Below, one piece after another: positions 15,277 to 23,566 of a stretch of DNA of 33,053 nucleotides. Within the stretch, counting starts at the first letter, position 1. The number at the start of each line of letters is the position of its first letter. Under the pieces are notes generated by a model. It was not told where the DNA came from. It did not search any database and saw only the letters and a list, made by a program, of their open reading frames with translations. A program made the translations under genes and the position numbers. The stretch spans positions 1 to 33,053 of the forward strand of contig NZ_HE578927.1 in the NCBI RefSeq assembly GCF_000313565.1, read 5' to 3'. The stretch comes from Dielma fastidiosa. GTDB lineage: Bacteria > Bacillota_I > Bacilli_A > Erysipelotrichales > Erysipelotrichaceae.

Positions 15277-16685
15277 AGAGGTTCCTCCTCGGTAAGTTTT
15301 AGTATAAACGCCTTATCATTATAAGGAATTTTAACCTCTTTGACAATCAAAAATTGTTCATTTCCCTTACCGGCGATTATTATTATATCACTTTTCATAC
15401 TGATTGACAGTGCGAATGCGATTGCCTTTTGCCGATCAATCAAAACACTCACATTATCCAGTACATTGACCGACATCTGTTTGATGATTTCAGCCGGATC
15501 TTCCCCGCGTGAGTTATCCTCTGTGAAAATCGCCCGATAGCTCAGCGTTGAAGCAATCGTACCCATCTGATGCCGCTTATCCTGATCCCGTTCGCCGCCG
15601 CAGCCCAGCACCGTGATGATTCTGCCGATACAGACCTGATTGGCAAATTCCAGCAAGCGCCGCAGCGCATCAGGCGTATGCGCATAATCAATCCAGATCG
15701 TATGATTCTTCAGCTTCAAGACCTCCATGCGGCCCGCCGGCGCTTCGATGCGGGATACAACCTCACACAGTTCATGAGAATGAATGCCCAAGCTTTTAAA
15801 CAAAGCGATGCAGGCAGCTAAATTATAAACATTATTCATACTTAACAAGCATGTCTCAAAATGCAGCTGACCAATATCAAAGCTGGAACCGCTGCTTCTC
15901 AGTTCAACATTGCTGATCTGTACATGCGATGGCTTAAGGCCATAAGTAATAATGCCCTTGGTACGCAGATGCAGCATTTCCATCAACTCATCACGATCCT
16001 GATTTAACAGAATCCGTCCATTCTCCTTCAGATAGAGCCGAGCCTTAAATTTGGTGTACTGATAATGAGTAAAGGTTAAATGATAATCGAGATGATCCTG
16101 AGTGATATTCGTATAAATCAGCCGGTCAAAGCGGATAAAACCCAATCTTCCCTCATCAATCGCGTGTGAGGAAACCTCCATCATCACCGTGTGGATTCCC
16201 CTTCGTATCGCTTCCAAAAAGACGCGCAGGCATACCATCATGCCGGGCGTTGTATTTTGCGTCGCATAACAATAACCGTCAAGCTGGATGCCATTAGTGC
16301 CGATGACCACATTGCGCTGTCCAAATTCAGTAAACATCTGCGACAGAAAGGAACAGACGCTCGTCTTGCCGTTGGTGCCTGTCACACCGATAATTGTCAG
16401 CTTATCACTGGGTGAATCGTAATAATCGTTAATCAGCGTCACAAGCGCCGCTTGAGGATCAGACACTTCGTAACAGTCCGGATGCGGGTGCGATGTGATG
16501 ACGATGCCGCCCTTCTCCCTTACCTCATCAATAAAATCATCGCCGTTATGCGACATTCCCTGAAGACTGACAAACAGCCAGTCCTGCTTCACTTCTCTTG
16601 AATCACAGGTTATTCCTTGAATGATTGTTGAATCATCACAGGATATGCCGATTAAAGCCAGTAACTGCCGGCATTCTTTAGCCAA
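15273..16685 (-). CDS. murE: UDP-MurNAc-tripeptide ligase
   Basis: MurE adds the third stem-peptide residue (diaminopimelate, lysine or another diamino acid) to UDP-MurNAc-dipeptide. The ATP loop GTNGKTS is at 103-109, followed by NTTPG and HAIDEGRLG. The amino-acid specificity motif, DNPR in diaminopimelate enzymes, reads D390-N-S-R393 here; the arginine that contacts diaminopimelate is kept but Pro is replaced by Ser, so the substrate is uncertain. The 470-residue protein appears to start at TTG 16685, overlapping the PBP stop by eight bases; AGGTG lies about ten bases upstream inside the PBP gene. No other suitable start is near. It overlaps mraY by four bases. Confidence 0.95.
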   Translation of the reverse strand: MAKECRQLLALIGISCDDSTIIQGITCDSREVKQDWLFVSLQGMSHNGDDFIDEVREKGGIVITSHPHPDCYEVSDPQAALVTLINDYYDSPSDKLTIIGVTGTNGKTSVCSFLSQMFTEFGQRNVVIGTNGIQLDGYCYATQNTTPGMMVCLRVFLEAIRRGIHTVMMEVSSHAIDEGRLGFIRFDRLIYTNITQDHLDYHLTFTHYQYTKFKARLYLKENGRILLNQDRDELMEMLHLRTKGIITYGLKPSHVQISNVELRSSGSSFDIGQLHFETCLLSMNNVYNLAACIALFKSLGIHSHELCEVVSRIEAPAGRMEVLKLKNHTIWIDYAHTPDALRRLLEFANQVCIGRIITVLGCGGERDQDKRHQMGTIASTLSYRAIFTEDNSRGEDPAEIIKQMSVNVLDNVSVLIDRQKAIAFALSISMKSDIIIIAGKGNEQFLIVKEVKIPYNDKAFILKLTEEEPL

Positions 16686-18576
16686 GGGTAATCATCACCT
16701 TTCCGCCCTCAAGCAATACCTCGCCAGCCTTTGGCAGCTGGTCGATCACAACCTCCCCCTCATTCACAAATTCAAAGGTTAAGCCTTCCATCTTACATTC
16801 ATTCTTTTGCTTGCCGATCAAATCCGGGACAATGATTTCAATCGGATCAAGCCATGTTGTCTTTTTAGGCAGCTGTTCCTCTACCTTTTCCACATTCAGA
16901 TACGGCAGAATATCCTCATAGCATTTTCTGACTACCGGCGCGACAACGGTACCGCCATACTGCACATCATTTTGCGGTGAATCAGCCGCTACATAAATCA
17001 CAATCTGCGGATCATCCATCGGCGCCGCCGATAAAAACGACAGAATATATTCATTGCTTAAGTAAACGCCATCCACGGCCTTCTGGGCGGTTCCTGTCTT
17101 ACCGCCGATCTTATAGCCTTTAATATATGAATTCTTGCCGCCGCCGTTGGCAACTACACTCTCCAGCGCCACGTGCATCAAATCACTGGTTTCTTTAGAG
17201 ATGATCTGTCCCTGCGGTGTCGGTTCAAATTCTTGTACGATATCCTTGCTGATCGGATCAACCAGCTGCTTCACAATCATTGGTTTATACAGCGTACCGC
17301 CGTTTACCACCGCGCTGAAAGCTCTCACCAGCTGAATCGGTGTAACTGATAACCCCTGACCGAATGCCACGGTTGCCTGTTCCACCGGCCCCATCGCTTC
17401 CTTTTTAAACATGATGCCTGTACTCTCACCCGGTAATTCAATGCCTGTCTTGCTGCCAAAGCCAAAATCCGTCACATACTGATAAAGACGATCCAAACCA
17501 AGCCGCCGGCCAATTTCCACAAAGCCTGGATTACTTGAATTCTCCAGCACCTGCAAGAACGTCTGCAAGCCATGACCGCCAGCCCGCCATGATTTAATTC
17601 TGGCCCCCTCAACCATTTCATAGCCGCGGTCATAGTACGTATCGGTATACATATTGAAGCATTTCTCCTCAAGGGCTGAAGCAAAGACAATCGATTTAAA
17701 CGTTGATCCCGGCTCAAAGCTCATCCAAATCGGCAGATTTCGGTTAATGATTTCAGAGGTTGAATCCTGATAATGATTGGGATCAAAGTCCGGTTTGGAT
17801 ACCATTGCTAAAACTTCCCCAGTTTTAGGATTCATTGCCAAGGCTAAGGCACTTTTTGGTTTATACCGTTCCATCAGATTATTCATTTCTCTTTCAATAA
17901 TATCCTGAATCGTCGAATCAATCGTCAGTACCATATCCATGCCCTGTCCTTGATTGATCACCTCTTCATTAATTGACAGCTGATTTCCCTTCGCATCAAA
18001 GGGCAGCTTCAAGTCACCGTTCTTAGCACTCAAATACTCGTCGTATTCAAGTTCAAGACCCGCCAAGCCCTGATTGTCGATACCGGTAAAGCCCAGCACC
18101 TGTGCCAGATAATTGCCGTTGGGATAATAACGCTTGGAATCCTGAACAAGCACGACGCCTTTAATATTCGCATCCTGAATGGCCAGCGCCTGTTCATCAC
18201 TGATATTTCTGCCCTCCGGCTGCAGCTTCTGCGTTGAGACATGATTCGTCAGCTTTTTATAAAGCGCGTCACGGTCAGTATTCAATATCTGACTCAAAAC
18301 GTCAGCCGCATGCTCAGGCTCCTCAATCATTGCCGGTACGACAATAATTGAAGTTGACGGTACATCCACCGCCAATTCACGGCCGTCACTTGAATAAATC
18401 GTGCCCCGATTGCCGGCCAGCTTAAAATCACGCTGCCACAGATCCTTGGCCTTATCAACGATTGAGCCTTGATTAATGATCTGCTCATAACCAAGTTTGC
18501 TCAAAATACAGCCAAACAAAACCAAAGCGCCGATAAAAATCGCATTAATTCTTTTCTTATTGCGGACATGAAGCAT
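16678..18576 (-). CDS. Class B penicillin-binding protein, SpoVD/FtsI-like, one PASTA domain
   Basis: A division-type transpeptidase of 632 residues that cross-links septal peptidoglycan outside the membrane. It has a short cytoplasmic N-terminus, one anchor helix (about 11-28), a dimerisation domain, and a transpeptidase domain with S291-TFK294, S347-SN349 and K493-TGT496. It ends in one C-terminal PASTA repeat (about 579-632). Its place before murE and the single PASTA resemble SpoVD of Bacillus, but whether it is vegetative or developmental cannot be told. Ribosome site GAGGTGA precedes ATG 18576. It lies about 30 bp past an intrinsic terminator that follows the upstream PBP gene. Confidence 0.93.
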   Translation of the reverse strand: MLHVRNKKRINAIFIGALVLFGCILSKLGYEQIINQGSIVDKAKDLWQRDFKLAGNRGTIYSSDGRELAVDVPSTSIIVVPAMIEEPEHAADVLSQILNTDRDALYKKLTNHVSTQKLQPEGRNISDEQALAIQDANIKGVVLVQDSKRYYPNGNYLAQVLGFTGIDNQGLAGLELEYDEYLSAKNGDLKLPFDAKGNQLSINEEVINQGQGMDMVLTIDSTIQDIIEREMNNLMERYKPKSALALAMNPKTGEVLAMVSKPDFDPNHYQDSTSEIINRNLPIWMSFEPGSTFKSIVFASALEEKCFNMYTDTYYDRGYEMVEGARIKSWRAGGHGLQTFLQVLENSSNPGFVEIGRRLGLDRLYQYVTDFGFGSKTGIELPGESTGIMFKKEAMGPVEQATVAFGQGLSVTPIQLVRAFSAVVNGGTLYKPMIVKQLVDPISKDIVQEFEPTPQGQIISKETSDLMHVALESVVANGGGKNSYIKGYKIGGKTGTAQKAVDGVYLSNEYILSFLSAAPMDDPQIVIYVAADSPQNDVQYGGTVVAPVVRKCYEDILPYLNVEKVEEQLPKKTTWLDPIEIIVPDLIGKQKNECKMEGLTFEFVNEGEVVIDQLPKAGEVLLEGGKVMITLG

Positions 18577-18608
18577 GAACTCACCTCAAAACATCTTATT
18601 CCAGCACA

Positions 18609-18632
18609 TAAAAAAATAGCACCGAAGTGCTA
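18609..18632 (-). terminator. UUCG-loop terminator between the two PBP genes
   Basis: On the minus strand TAGCAC-TTCG-GTGCTA, a 6-bp perfect stem with the very stable UUCG tetraloop, is followed by eight U residues. The hairpin includes the stop codon of the upstream PBP gene. It lies inside an otherwise continuous gene cluster, so it probably reduces rather than abolishes downstream transcription. Confidence 0.8.
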
Positions 18633-20864
18633 GTCTAATGTAACTTTAATTTCTGTATCAGAGAAAATGCTCGTTCCGGCATCAAGATTCTGCCAGACAA
18701 CAACACCCTGACCCGTCATCTCAATCGACATGCCGCTTAATTCCTTAAAAATCTGCACATCCTTATATGCCCAGCCAGTCATATCCGGCATCGTATAATT
18801 GATACCATCGGTCTTCACAAAGGCATGCTGCTTGGTACCAATTGTTGTTCCCATTTTCGGATATTGTGAAACAACCTGATTGCCATCACCGATGATGATG
18901 CGGTCGACATCCATCTCATCCAGCTTCCAATTGGCATACTGAAGTGTATGATTCACTAAAGTCGGCATTGTATATTCCTGATAAGTGCTGCCATAGCTGT
19001 TATCATAGGCAACCGCCTTTAATGGCTGCGCGTTGTTGATTGACGCCGCATCAAGCGCGGTCATGAACGCGTTTTTAAAATAATCAGCTGAATAATAAAG
19101 ATAGTTGCTGCTCTCAAACGCATAATACATCATAATTTTTGGATCATCAGCCGGTGATGCCGCCATGATGCTTGATGTATAAACCGTATCCCCGTAGCTG
19201 CCATCCTTCGCAATCTCACCGGTACCGGTTTTAGCCACCATCGATACACCGTCAATCTTATACTTATGCGCCGTCCCCTTTTCAGGATCTTCAACAATCT
19301 GTTCCATCAGCTTCAAAATCTTCTCAGTGGTTTCCTTTTTCAGCACTGGCACCGGCTGACCCTGTTCATCCGTATAAACATATTGGGTTTTTCCGCTTTC
19401 AATAATTTCATTGGTATTTGGATTTACGATCTTATCAATATAATAAGGACGCACCATGATGCCGTCATTAAAGATTGCCGTATAAGCCTGCATCAGCTGC
19501 AGTGTTGTAACCGCGGAACCCTGACCGAAGCCAGCAGCCACACGGTCAAGCGGCGTTTTATCATTCTTGATACCGAATTCCTCACTCTGTGACAAGCCTT
19601 CAATACCGGTTTGTTTAAAGAAGCCGAATTTATCCAGATAGTCCCAGAACACATCGGTTGACAGATAATCGGTCAGCAAAGTCGCGATACATGTATTTGA
19701 GGAACGAATTAAACCGTCATCAAAACTGATCGTACCCCAGCCGGCACGTTCAGCGTCATTGATATTGCCGTTTTCTTCACATGGACCGCTAGTCCGATAT
19801 AAACCGCCGTTTTCATCATAAGCAATACAGAAGCGGCCGGTAAATACCGTATCATCGCCTTTATAAACACCGGCATCCATCGCCGCCGCATAGGCAAACG
19901 GCTTCATAACGGAGCCTGGTTCAAACACATACATACTCGGCAGATCTACATAGCTTTCAATATTACGCTTATTTAAATCAAAGGTCGGATAACCGGCCCA
20001 AGCTAAAATCTTACCAGTTTCAACCTCCATGATAACACCCCAGGCACGTTCAGCACCATTGGCCTCCATCGTACTCTGCAGCGCTACTTCTAACGCGCTT
20101 TGCACATCCTTATCTAAAGTCAGATAGACATCATTGCCGTTAACCGCTGCTTTTTCCGTCTTTTCCGTACCCGGCAGCTTATAGCCAAGCGCGTCTTTCT
20201 GATAAGTAACCAAGCCGTCGCTGCCCTTCAGCACCGCGTCCTGAAAAGCCTCGATACCGATCTGTCCGACGATTCGCTGCTGCTCCTCATCATAATTCGC
20301 AAAGCCTAAAAGATTTGACGCGAATTTACCCGGTGAATAAAAACGGGTCGTTGTCTTATCAAATTCAATCCCCGGCAAGCCCGGATATTTCTTATTTGGA
20401 TCAGGCGTATATTCAATCGCTTCAATCGCTTCCTTTTGTTCGATTGTCAGCCCTTTGCCCTTTTCACCAAGCAAAGTCTCATAGACACCCTGATCCTGAA
20501 GATTCAGATAATTCATGATATCTTCTTCGCTCATACCTAAAATAGGAGCCAGGGCTGCAGCCGTAAACTCCTTGTTGTCAACATAAGCATAAGCACCTGT
20601 ACGATCTTTAGAAAGTACAGCTTTAATTGTATATGTATCTTGATCCTGAGCGATGATACTGCCATTGCGGTCACGAATATATCCGCGTCTGGCCGGCAAA
20701 GTCTCCTGCCGTTCCTGACTGCCTTCCTTGCTCGCCAAAATATTGGTGCCCGAACGCATATGGACACCGCCGATCGTTACCACAAAAACATTGATGACGA
20801 CCACTAACGACAATACGGCAATGACGGTAAAAATCCCAGCGATTCTAAGATTTGATCTCTTCAT
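18630..20864 (-). CDS. Class B penicillin-binding protein, PBP2B-like, two PASTA domains
   Basis: A 744-residue division transpeptidase, the first of two class B PBPs side by side. Signal-anchor helix about 8-29; dimerisation domain; transpeptidase domain with S318-VMK321 (EPGSVMKPFAYAA), an RSSN motif, and K545-TGT548; two C-terminal PASTA repeats from about 630 on. Gene order after ftsL and two PASTA repeats match PBP2B/PbpB of other Bacillota. It starts 17 bp after the ftsL stop with only a weak ribosome site (GAGTGAG about nine bases upstream). The stop codon is buried in a terminator hairpin. Confidence 0.94.
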   Translation of the reverse strand: MKRSNLRIAGIFTVIAVLSLVVVINVFVVTIGGVHMRSGTNILASKEGSQERQETLPARRGYIRDRNGSIIAQDQDTYTIKAVLSKDRTGAYAYVDNKEFTAAALAPILGMSEEDIMNYLNLQDQGVYETLLGEKGKGLTIEQKEAIEAIEYTPDPNKKYPGLPGIEFDKTTTRFYSPGKFASNLLGFANYDEEQQRIVGQIGIEAFQDAVLKGSDGLVTYQKDALGYKLPGTEKTEKAAVNGNDVYLTLDKDVQSALEVALQSTMEANGAERAWGVIMEVETGKILAWAGYPTFDLNKRNIESYVDLPSMYVFEPGSVMKPFAYAAAMDAGVYKGDDTVFTGRFCIAYDENGGLYRTSGPCEENGNINDAERAGWGTISFDDGLIRSSNTCIATLLTDYLSTDVFWDYLDKFGFFKQTGIEGLSQSEEFGIKNDKTPLDRVAAGFGQGSAVTTLQLMQAYTAIFNDGIMVRPYYIDKIVNPNTNEIIESGKTQYVYTDEQGQPVPVLKKETTEKILKLMEQIVEDPEKGTAHKYKIDGVSMVAKTGTGEIAKDGSYGDTVYTSSIMAASPADDPKIMMYYAFESSNYLYYSADYFKNAFMTALDAASINNAQPLKAVAYDNSYGSTYQEYTMPTLVNHTLQYANWKLDEMDVDRIIIGDGNQVVSQYPKMGTTIGTKQHAFVKTDGINYTMPDMTGWAYKDVQIFKELSGMSIEMTGQGVVVWQNLDAGTSIFSDTEIKVTLD

Positions 20865-20881
20865 TCTACCAGCTCACTCTT

Positions 20882-21190
20882 CTATTTGTCTTCATTGCTG
20901 ATATACACGATATTTTTTTGATCGAGTTTCAGATTTCCCCCGTTTTCATTACTGATAGTCATCAGATATTCTCTTTCTGTAAACTGCGCTACCTCTAGCT
21001 TTAACGTCTCTAATCGCTTATTAGCATCTTCAATTTCAATCTGCTGGGCAGTCAGCTTATAGTTTAAAGCTACATTATGCGAATGCAAAAAAGTCACGGA
21101 ACAAATATAGACAATAAATGATAAGCTGAAAATCACATTCACAAAAGTCCCAAATTTAAATCTTCTCTTCCTTTTCACAATCTTAGCCAT
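20882..21190 (-). CDS. ftsL: FtsL-like septum protein
   Basis: A small single-pass divisome protein of 102 residues. It has a basic cytoplasmic N-terminus (KIVKRKRRFK), a transmembrane helix at about 15-34, and an extracellular coiled coil at about 40-75 (QQIEIEDANKRLETLKLEVAQ). FtsL-family sequences diverge strongly, so the call rests on size, topology and position between rsmH and the PBP gene. It should bind a DivIC-type partner and stabilise the septal PBP complex. It starts 3 bp after the rsmH stop, with AAGGGTGA eight bases upstream. Confidence 0.85.
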   Translation of the reverse strand: MAKIVKRKRRFKFGTFVNVIFSLSFIVYICSVTFLHSHNVALNYKLTAQQIEIEDANKRLETLKLEVAQFTEREYLMTISNENGGNLKLDQKNIVYISNEDK

Positions 21191-21193
21191 AAA

Positions 21194-22129
21194 CTATTTC
21201 ACCCTTTCTATCACTCTGAGTTTGGCCGAATGAGATCGGTTATTTTCTTTTAACTCTGCTTCCCCTGCCAGAATCGGCTTTTTAGTAACCAGCCGATAAG
21301 GCGCTTCTTCCAACTGACCCGGCAAAAGCGGTATGCGTTTATCAATCTTAGGCTGACTGCTCATCCGTACAAAGGTTTCCTTTACGATGCGGTCCTCCAG
21401 CGAATGAAAGCTGATCACCGCGACACGGCCGCCGATCTTAAGCATTGCCAGTGCATCCTCAAGCACCGTTTCCAGTTCAGATAACTCGTCATTAACCTCG
21501 ATGCGGATGGCCTGAAAAATCTTCTTGGCCGGATGTCCCTTGCTGTTAAGCACCTTAGCCGGATAAGCCGACTTGATGATATCCACCAGCTCAAACGTCG
21601 TTTCAATTGGTTTTACGCTGCGGGCCTGTTCAATTTTGCGGGCTACCTGTTTGGCGAAGCTGTCTTCACCATAACGGTAAAATATACGCATCAGTTCATT
21701 AAATTCATATGTATTCACTACTTCATAAGCGCTGAGCGGCTGGCTTTGATCCATGCGCATATCCAGCGGCGCGTCATAGCGGTAGCTGAAACCGCGGCTG
21801 GCTTCATCAAACTGCGGTGAAGAAACACCTAAATCAAGAAGCAGACCGTCAATTTCATCTACACCCCGATTTTGAAGCTCGCTCTTCAGATTTTTAAAGC
21901 CGGCATGGATAATTGTAAAATTACTGCCAATTGCCGCCAATCTGCCTTCTGATTCCAAAATTGCCTGTTGATCTTTATCAAAGCAATAAAGATGACCATT
22001 TGGAATCCTTTTTAAAATTTCACTGCTGTGACCGGCTCTTCCCAATGTACCGTCCACATAAATACCATTTGGTTTAATAACTAAAGAATCAATGCATTCC
22101 TGCAAAAGTACGCTTGTATGTTTCATCAT
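21194..22129 (-). CDS. rsmH: 16S rRNA (cytosine-1402 N4) methyltransferase
   Basis: RsmH (MraW) methylates N4 of C1402 in the ribosomal decoding centre using S-adenosylmethionine. The 311-residue length is normal. Seen: the N-terminal HTSVLLQECID, the SAM motif DGTLGRAGHSSEIL, LLLDLGVSSPQFDE, RGFSYRYDAPLDMRMD, and VISFHSLEDRIVK. ATGATG gives two adjacent starts at 22129 and 22126. The gene overlaps the mraZ stop by four bases (ATGA) and has little Shine-Dalgarno of its own, so it is probably translated by coupling to mraZ. Confidence 0.97.
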   Translation of the reverse strand: MMKHTSVLLQECIDSLVIKPNGIYVDGTLGRAGHSSEILKRIPNGHLYCFDKDQQAILESEGRLAAIGSNFTIIHAGFKNLKSELQNRGVDEIDGLLLDLGVSSPQFDEASRGFSYRYDAPLDMRMDQSQPLSAYEVVNTYEFNELMRIFYRYGEDSFAKQVARKIEQARSVKPIETTFELVDIIKSAYPAKVLNSKGHPAKKIFQAIRIEVNDELSELETVLEDALAMLKIGGRVAVISFHSLEDRIVKETFVRMSSQPKIDKRIPLLPGQLEEAPYRLVTKKPILAGEAELKENNRSHSAKLRVIERVK

Positions 22130-22557
22130 ATAATAAAATCCGTGATACTCTCGGCAATGCTTTCAAATTCATCATCAGCACTGTCAGAATATGCTTCCCA
22201 TCTTTCTTTTGACCAAATCTCAACCTTATCAGCGACACCGACAATCACACATTCCTTAACGATTGCGGCTTCTTTGATCAGAATTGAGGGAATCAGGATT
22301 CTGCCCTGATTATCCAACTCCACTTCACTGGCCTTGGAAGTCAGTGTACGAACATACATCCGCACTTCTTTTTTAGTCGTAGGCAAAGCGAGGAGCTGAG
22401 CATAAATCTTATCCCATGCTTCCTTTGTATAGAGTGAGAGACAGCCGTCAAGACCGCGGGTAACGATCATGGCAGAACCCAATTCATTTCTGAATTTAGC
22501 AGGAACGATCAGACGCCCCTTCGCATCAATATTGTGCGCGAATTCGCCCATGAACAT
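22126..22557 (-). CDS. mraZ: MraZ, DNA-binding regulator of the division cluster
   Basis: MraZ forms rings, binds short direct repeats upstream of its own gene and controls the dcw cluster. The 143 residues contain two SpoVT/AbrB-like halves, each with a DxxGR motif: FAHNIDAKGRLIVPAKFR and VELDNQGRILIPSILI. I start it at ATG 22557 (MFMGEF), which matches the family N-terminus, not at the in-frame GTG 22566. It leads the cluster, and four 10-nt repeats lie directly before it, so autoregulation is expected. Confidence 0.96.
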   Translation of the reverse strand: MFMGEFAHNIDAKGRLIVPAKFRNELGSAMIVTRGLDGCLSLYTKEAWDKIYAQLLALPTTKKEVRMYVRTLTSKASEVELDNQGRILIPSILIKEAAIVKECVIVGVADKVEIWSKERWEAYSDSADDEFESIAESITDFII

Positions 22558-22560
22558 CAC

Positions 22561-22600
22561 AATCACCCACTTTCTTCCACTTTTACCTACTTCTTACCAC
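22561..22600 (-). promoter_or_regulatory. MraZ operator: four 10-nt direct repeats
   Basis: Read on the minus strand the 40 bp between the -10 box and the start codon divide exactly into GTGGTAAGAA, GTAGGTAAAA, GTGGAAGAAA and GTGGGTGATT. Helix-turn-spaced GTGG repeats are the known type of MraZ site. The last repeat also serves as the ribosome site. Confidence 0.8.
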
Positions 22601-22601
22601 C

Positions 22602-22630
22602 ATTATAGACTAAATCGTGTTTTTTGTATA
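22602..22630 (-). promoter_or_regulatory. Promoter of the mraZ-led cluster
   Basis: On the minus strand, -35 TATACA (22625-22630), 17 nt, then -10 TATAAT (22602-22607). The perfect -10 sits right before the MraZ repeats. Confidence 0.7.
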
Positions 22631-22781
22631 GATGAAATCCATCGAGAATTGATTTTTTTATAAGTTAAAAAATGTCAAAGTCCTTTCCTTCAAACGGCTT
22701 TACCGCCCCTTAAAACAAATTCACCCTTTTTAAAACAATTTTAGTTATTATTTGCATATTTTCGCTAAACACATTAACAGC

Positions 22782-22814
22782 AAAAAAAGAACTGATCAGA
22801 TTCACTGTCAGTTC
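22782..22814 (-). terminator. Terminator of murT-gatD
   Basis: A 7-bp perfect stem (GAACTGA at 22789-22795 with TCAGTTC at 22808-22814) is followed on the minus strand by seven U. Confidence 0.85.
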
Positions 22815-22837
22815 CGCATTATTTTAAATCAGCTATT

Positions 22838-23566
22838 TTATAAACCAAGCCTTTTCAGCATAACTTCCTTTGCCTTATGTTCAAGCATGTCATTGAGCGG
22901 TTCCAAAGTGCATTCACCATGCCGCTTAGCCAATGCCTTGCGCAGAATAAAGTCGGCGATTTCAGGATTTTTAGGCAGCAGGGGGCCATGCATATAAGTC
23001 CCCAATACCTGTCCGTTATAAAAGCCCTCAAAGGCACTTTGATATGTATTGCCATGGCCTTTCAGCACTTTTCCGAAGGGCTGATTCACACCCTTTGTCT
23101 GACCGCCGTGATTCTCAAAACCGACCGCGATGATCCGCTCATTATCTAAAGCTGCTTCCACCGCGATATTACCGATGCAGCGATCACTTCGGGAAGCGGC
23201 TTCCGTATAATAATCAAAGAATTTTAAGCCTTCGATTTTCTGACCGTCGCCGTCTAAGTAATATTGGCCAAACAGCTGATAACCGCCGCAGATCAGCAGG
23301 ATAAATGAACCCTGATCCATCGCTTCTTGAATCGCGTCACGCCGCTTAAGCAGATCATTTACCAAAAGTCCCTGCTCACGATCCGCACCGCCGCCGATAA
23401 ACAGCAAATCATAATCCGCCAATGTCTTTTCTTCATCCAGCGTACATGTGTCGACAACACATTCAATGCCGCGCTTTTCACAGCGGGTTTTCAGCACCTG
23501 GATATTCCCTTTATCGCCATACAGATCCATCAGATCATGATACATCCAGCAGATTTTCAGCTTCAT
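22838..23566 (-). CDS. gatD: Glutamine amidotransferase subunit of lipid II isoglutaminyl synthase
   Basis: GatD takes ammonia from glutamine and passes it to MurT, which amidates the D-glutamate of lipid II. The 242-residue protein has the CobB/CobQ-like glutamine amidotransferase fold, with nucleophile C93 (LLICGGYQLFG) and catalytic H193 (YMHGPLLPKNPE). The start is ATG 23566, with AAGGAGG in front; the longer open frame upstream is inside murT. It overlaps the murT stop by four bases (ATGA), the usual murT-gatD arrangement, and the pair has its own promoter and terminator. Confidence 0.94.
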   Translation of the reverse strand: MKLKICWMYHDLMDLYGDKGNIQVLKTRCEKRGIECVVDTCTLDEEKTLADYDLLFIGGGADREQGLLVNDLLKRRDAIQEAMDQGSFILLICGGYQLFGQYYLDGDGQKIEGLKFFDYYTEAASRSDRCIGNIAVEAALDNERIIAVGFENHGGQTKGVNQPFGKVLKGHGNTYQSAFEGFYNGQVLGTYMHGPLLPKNPEIADFILRKALAKRHGECTLEPLNDMLEHKAKEVMLKRLGL

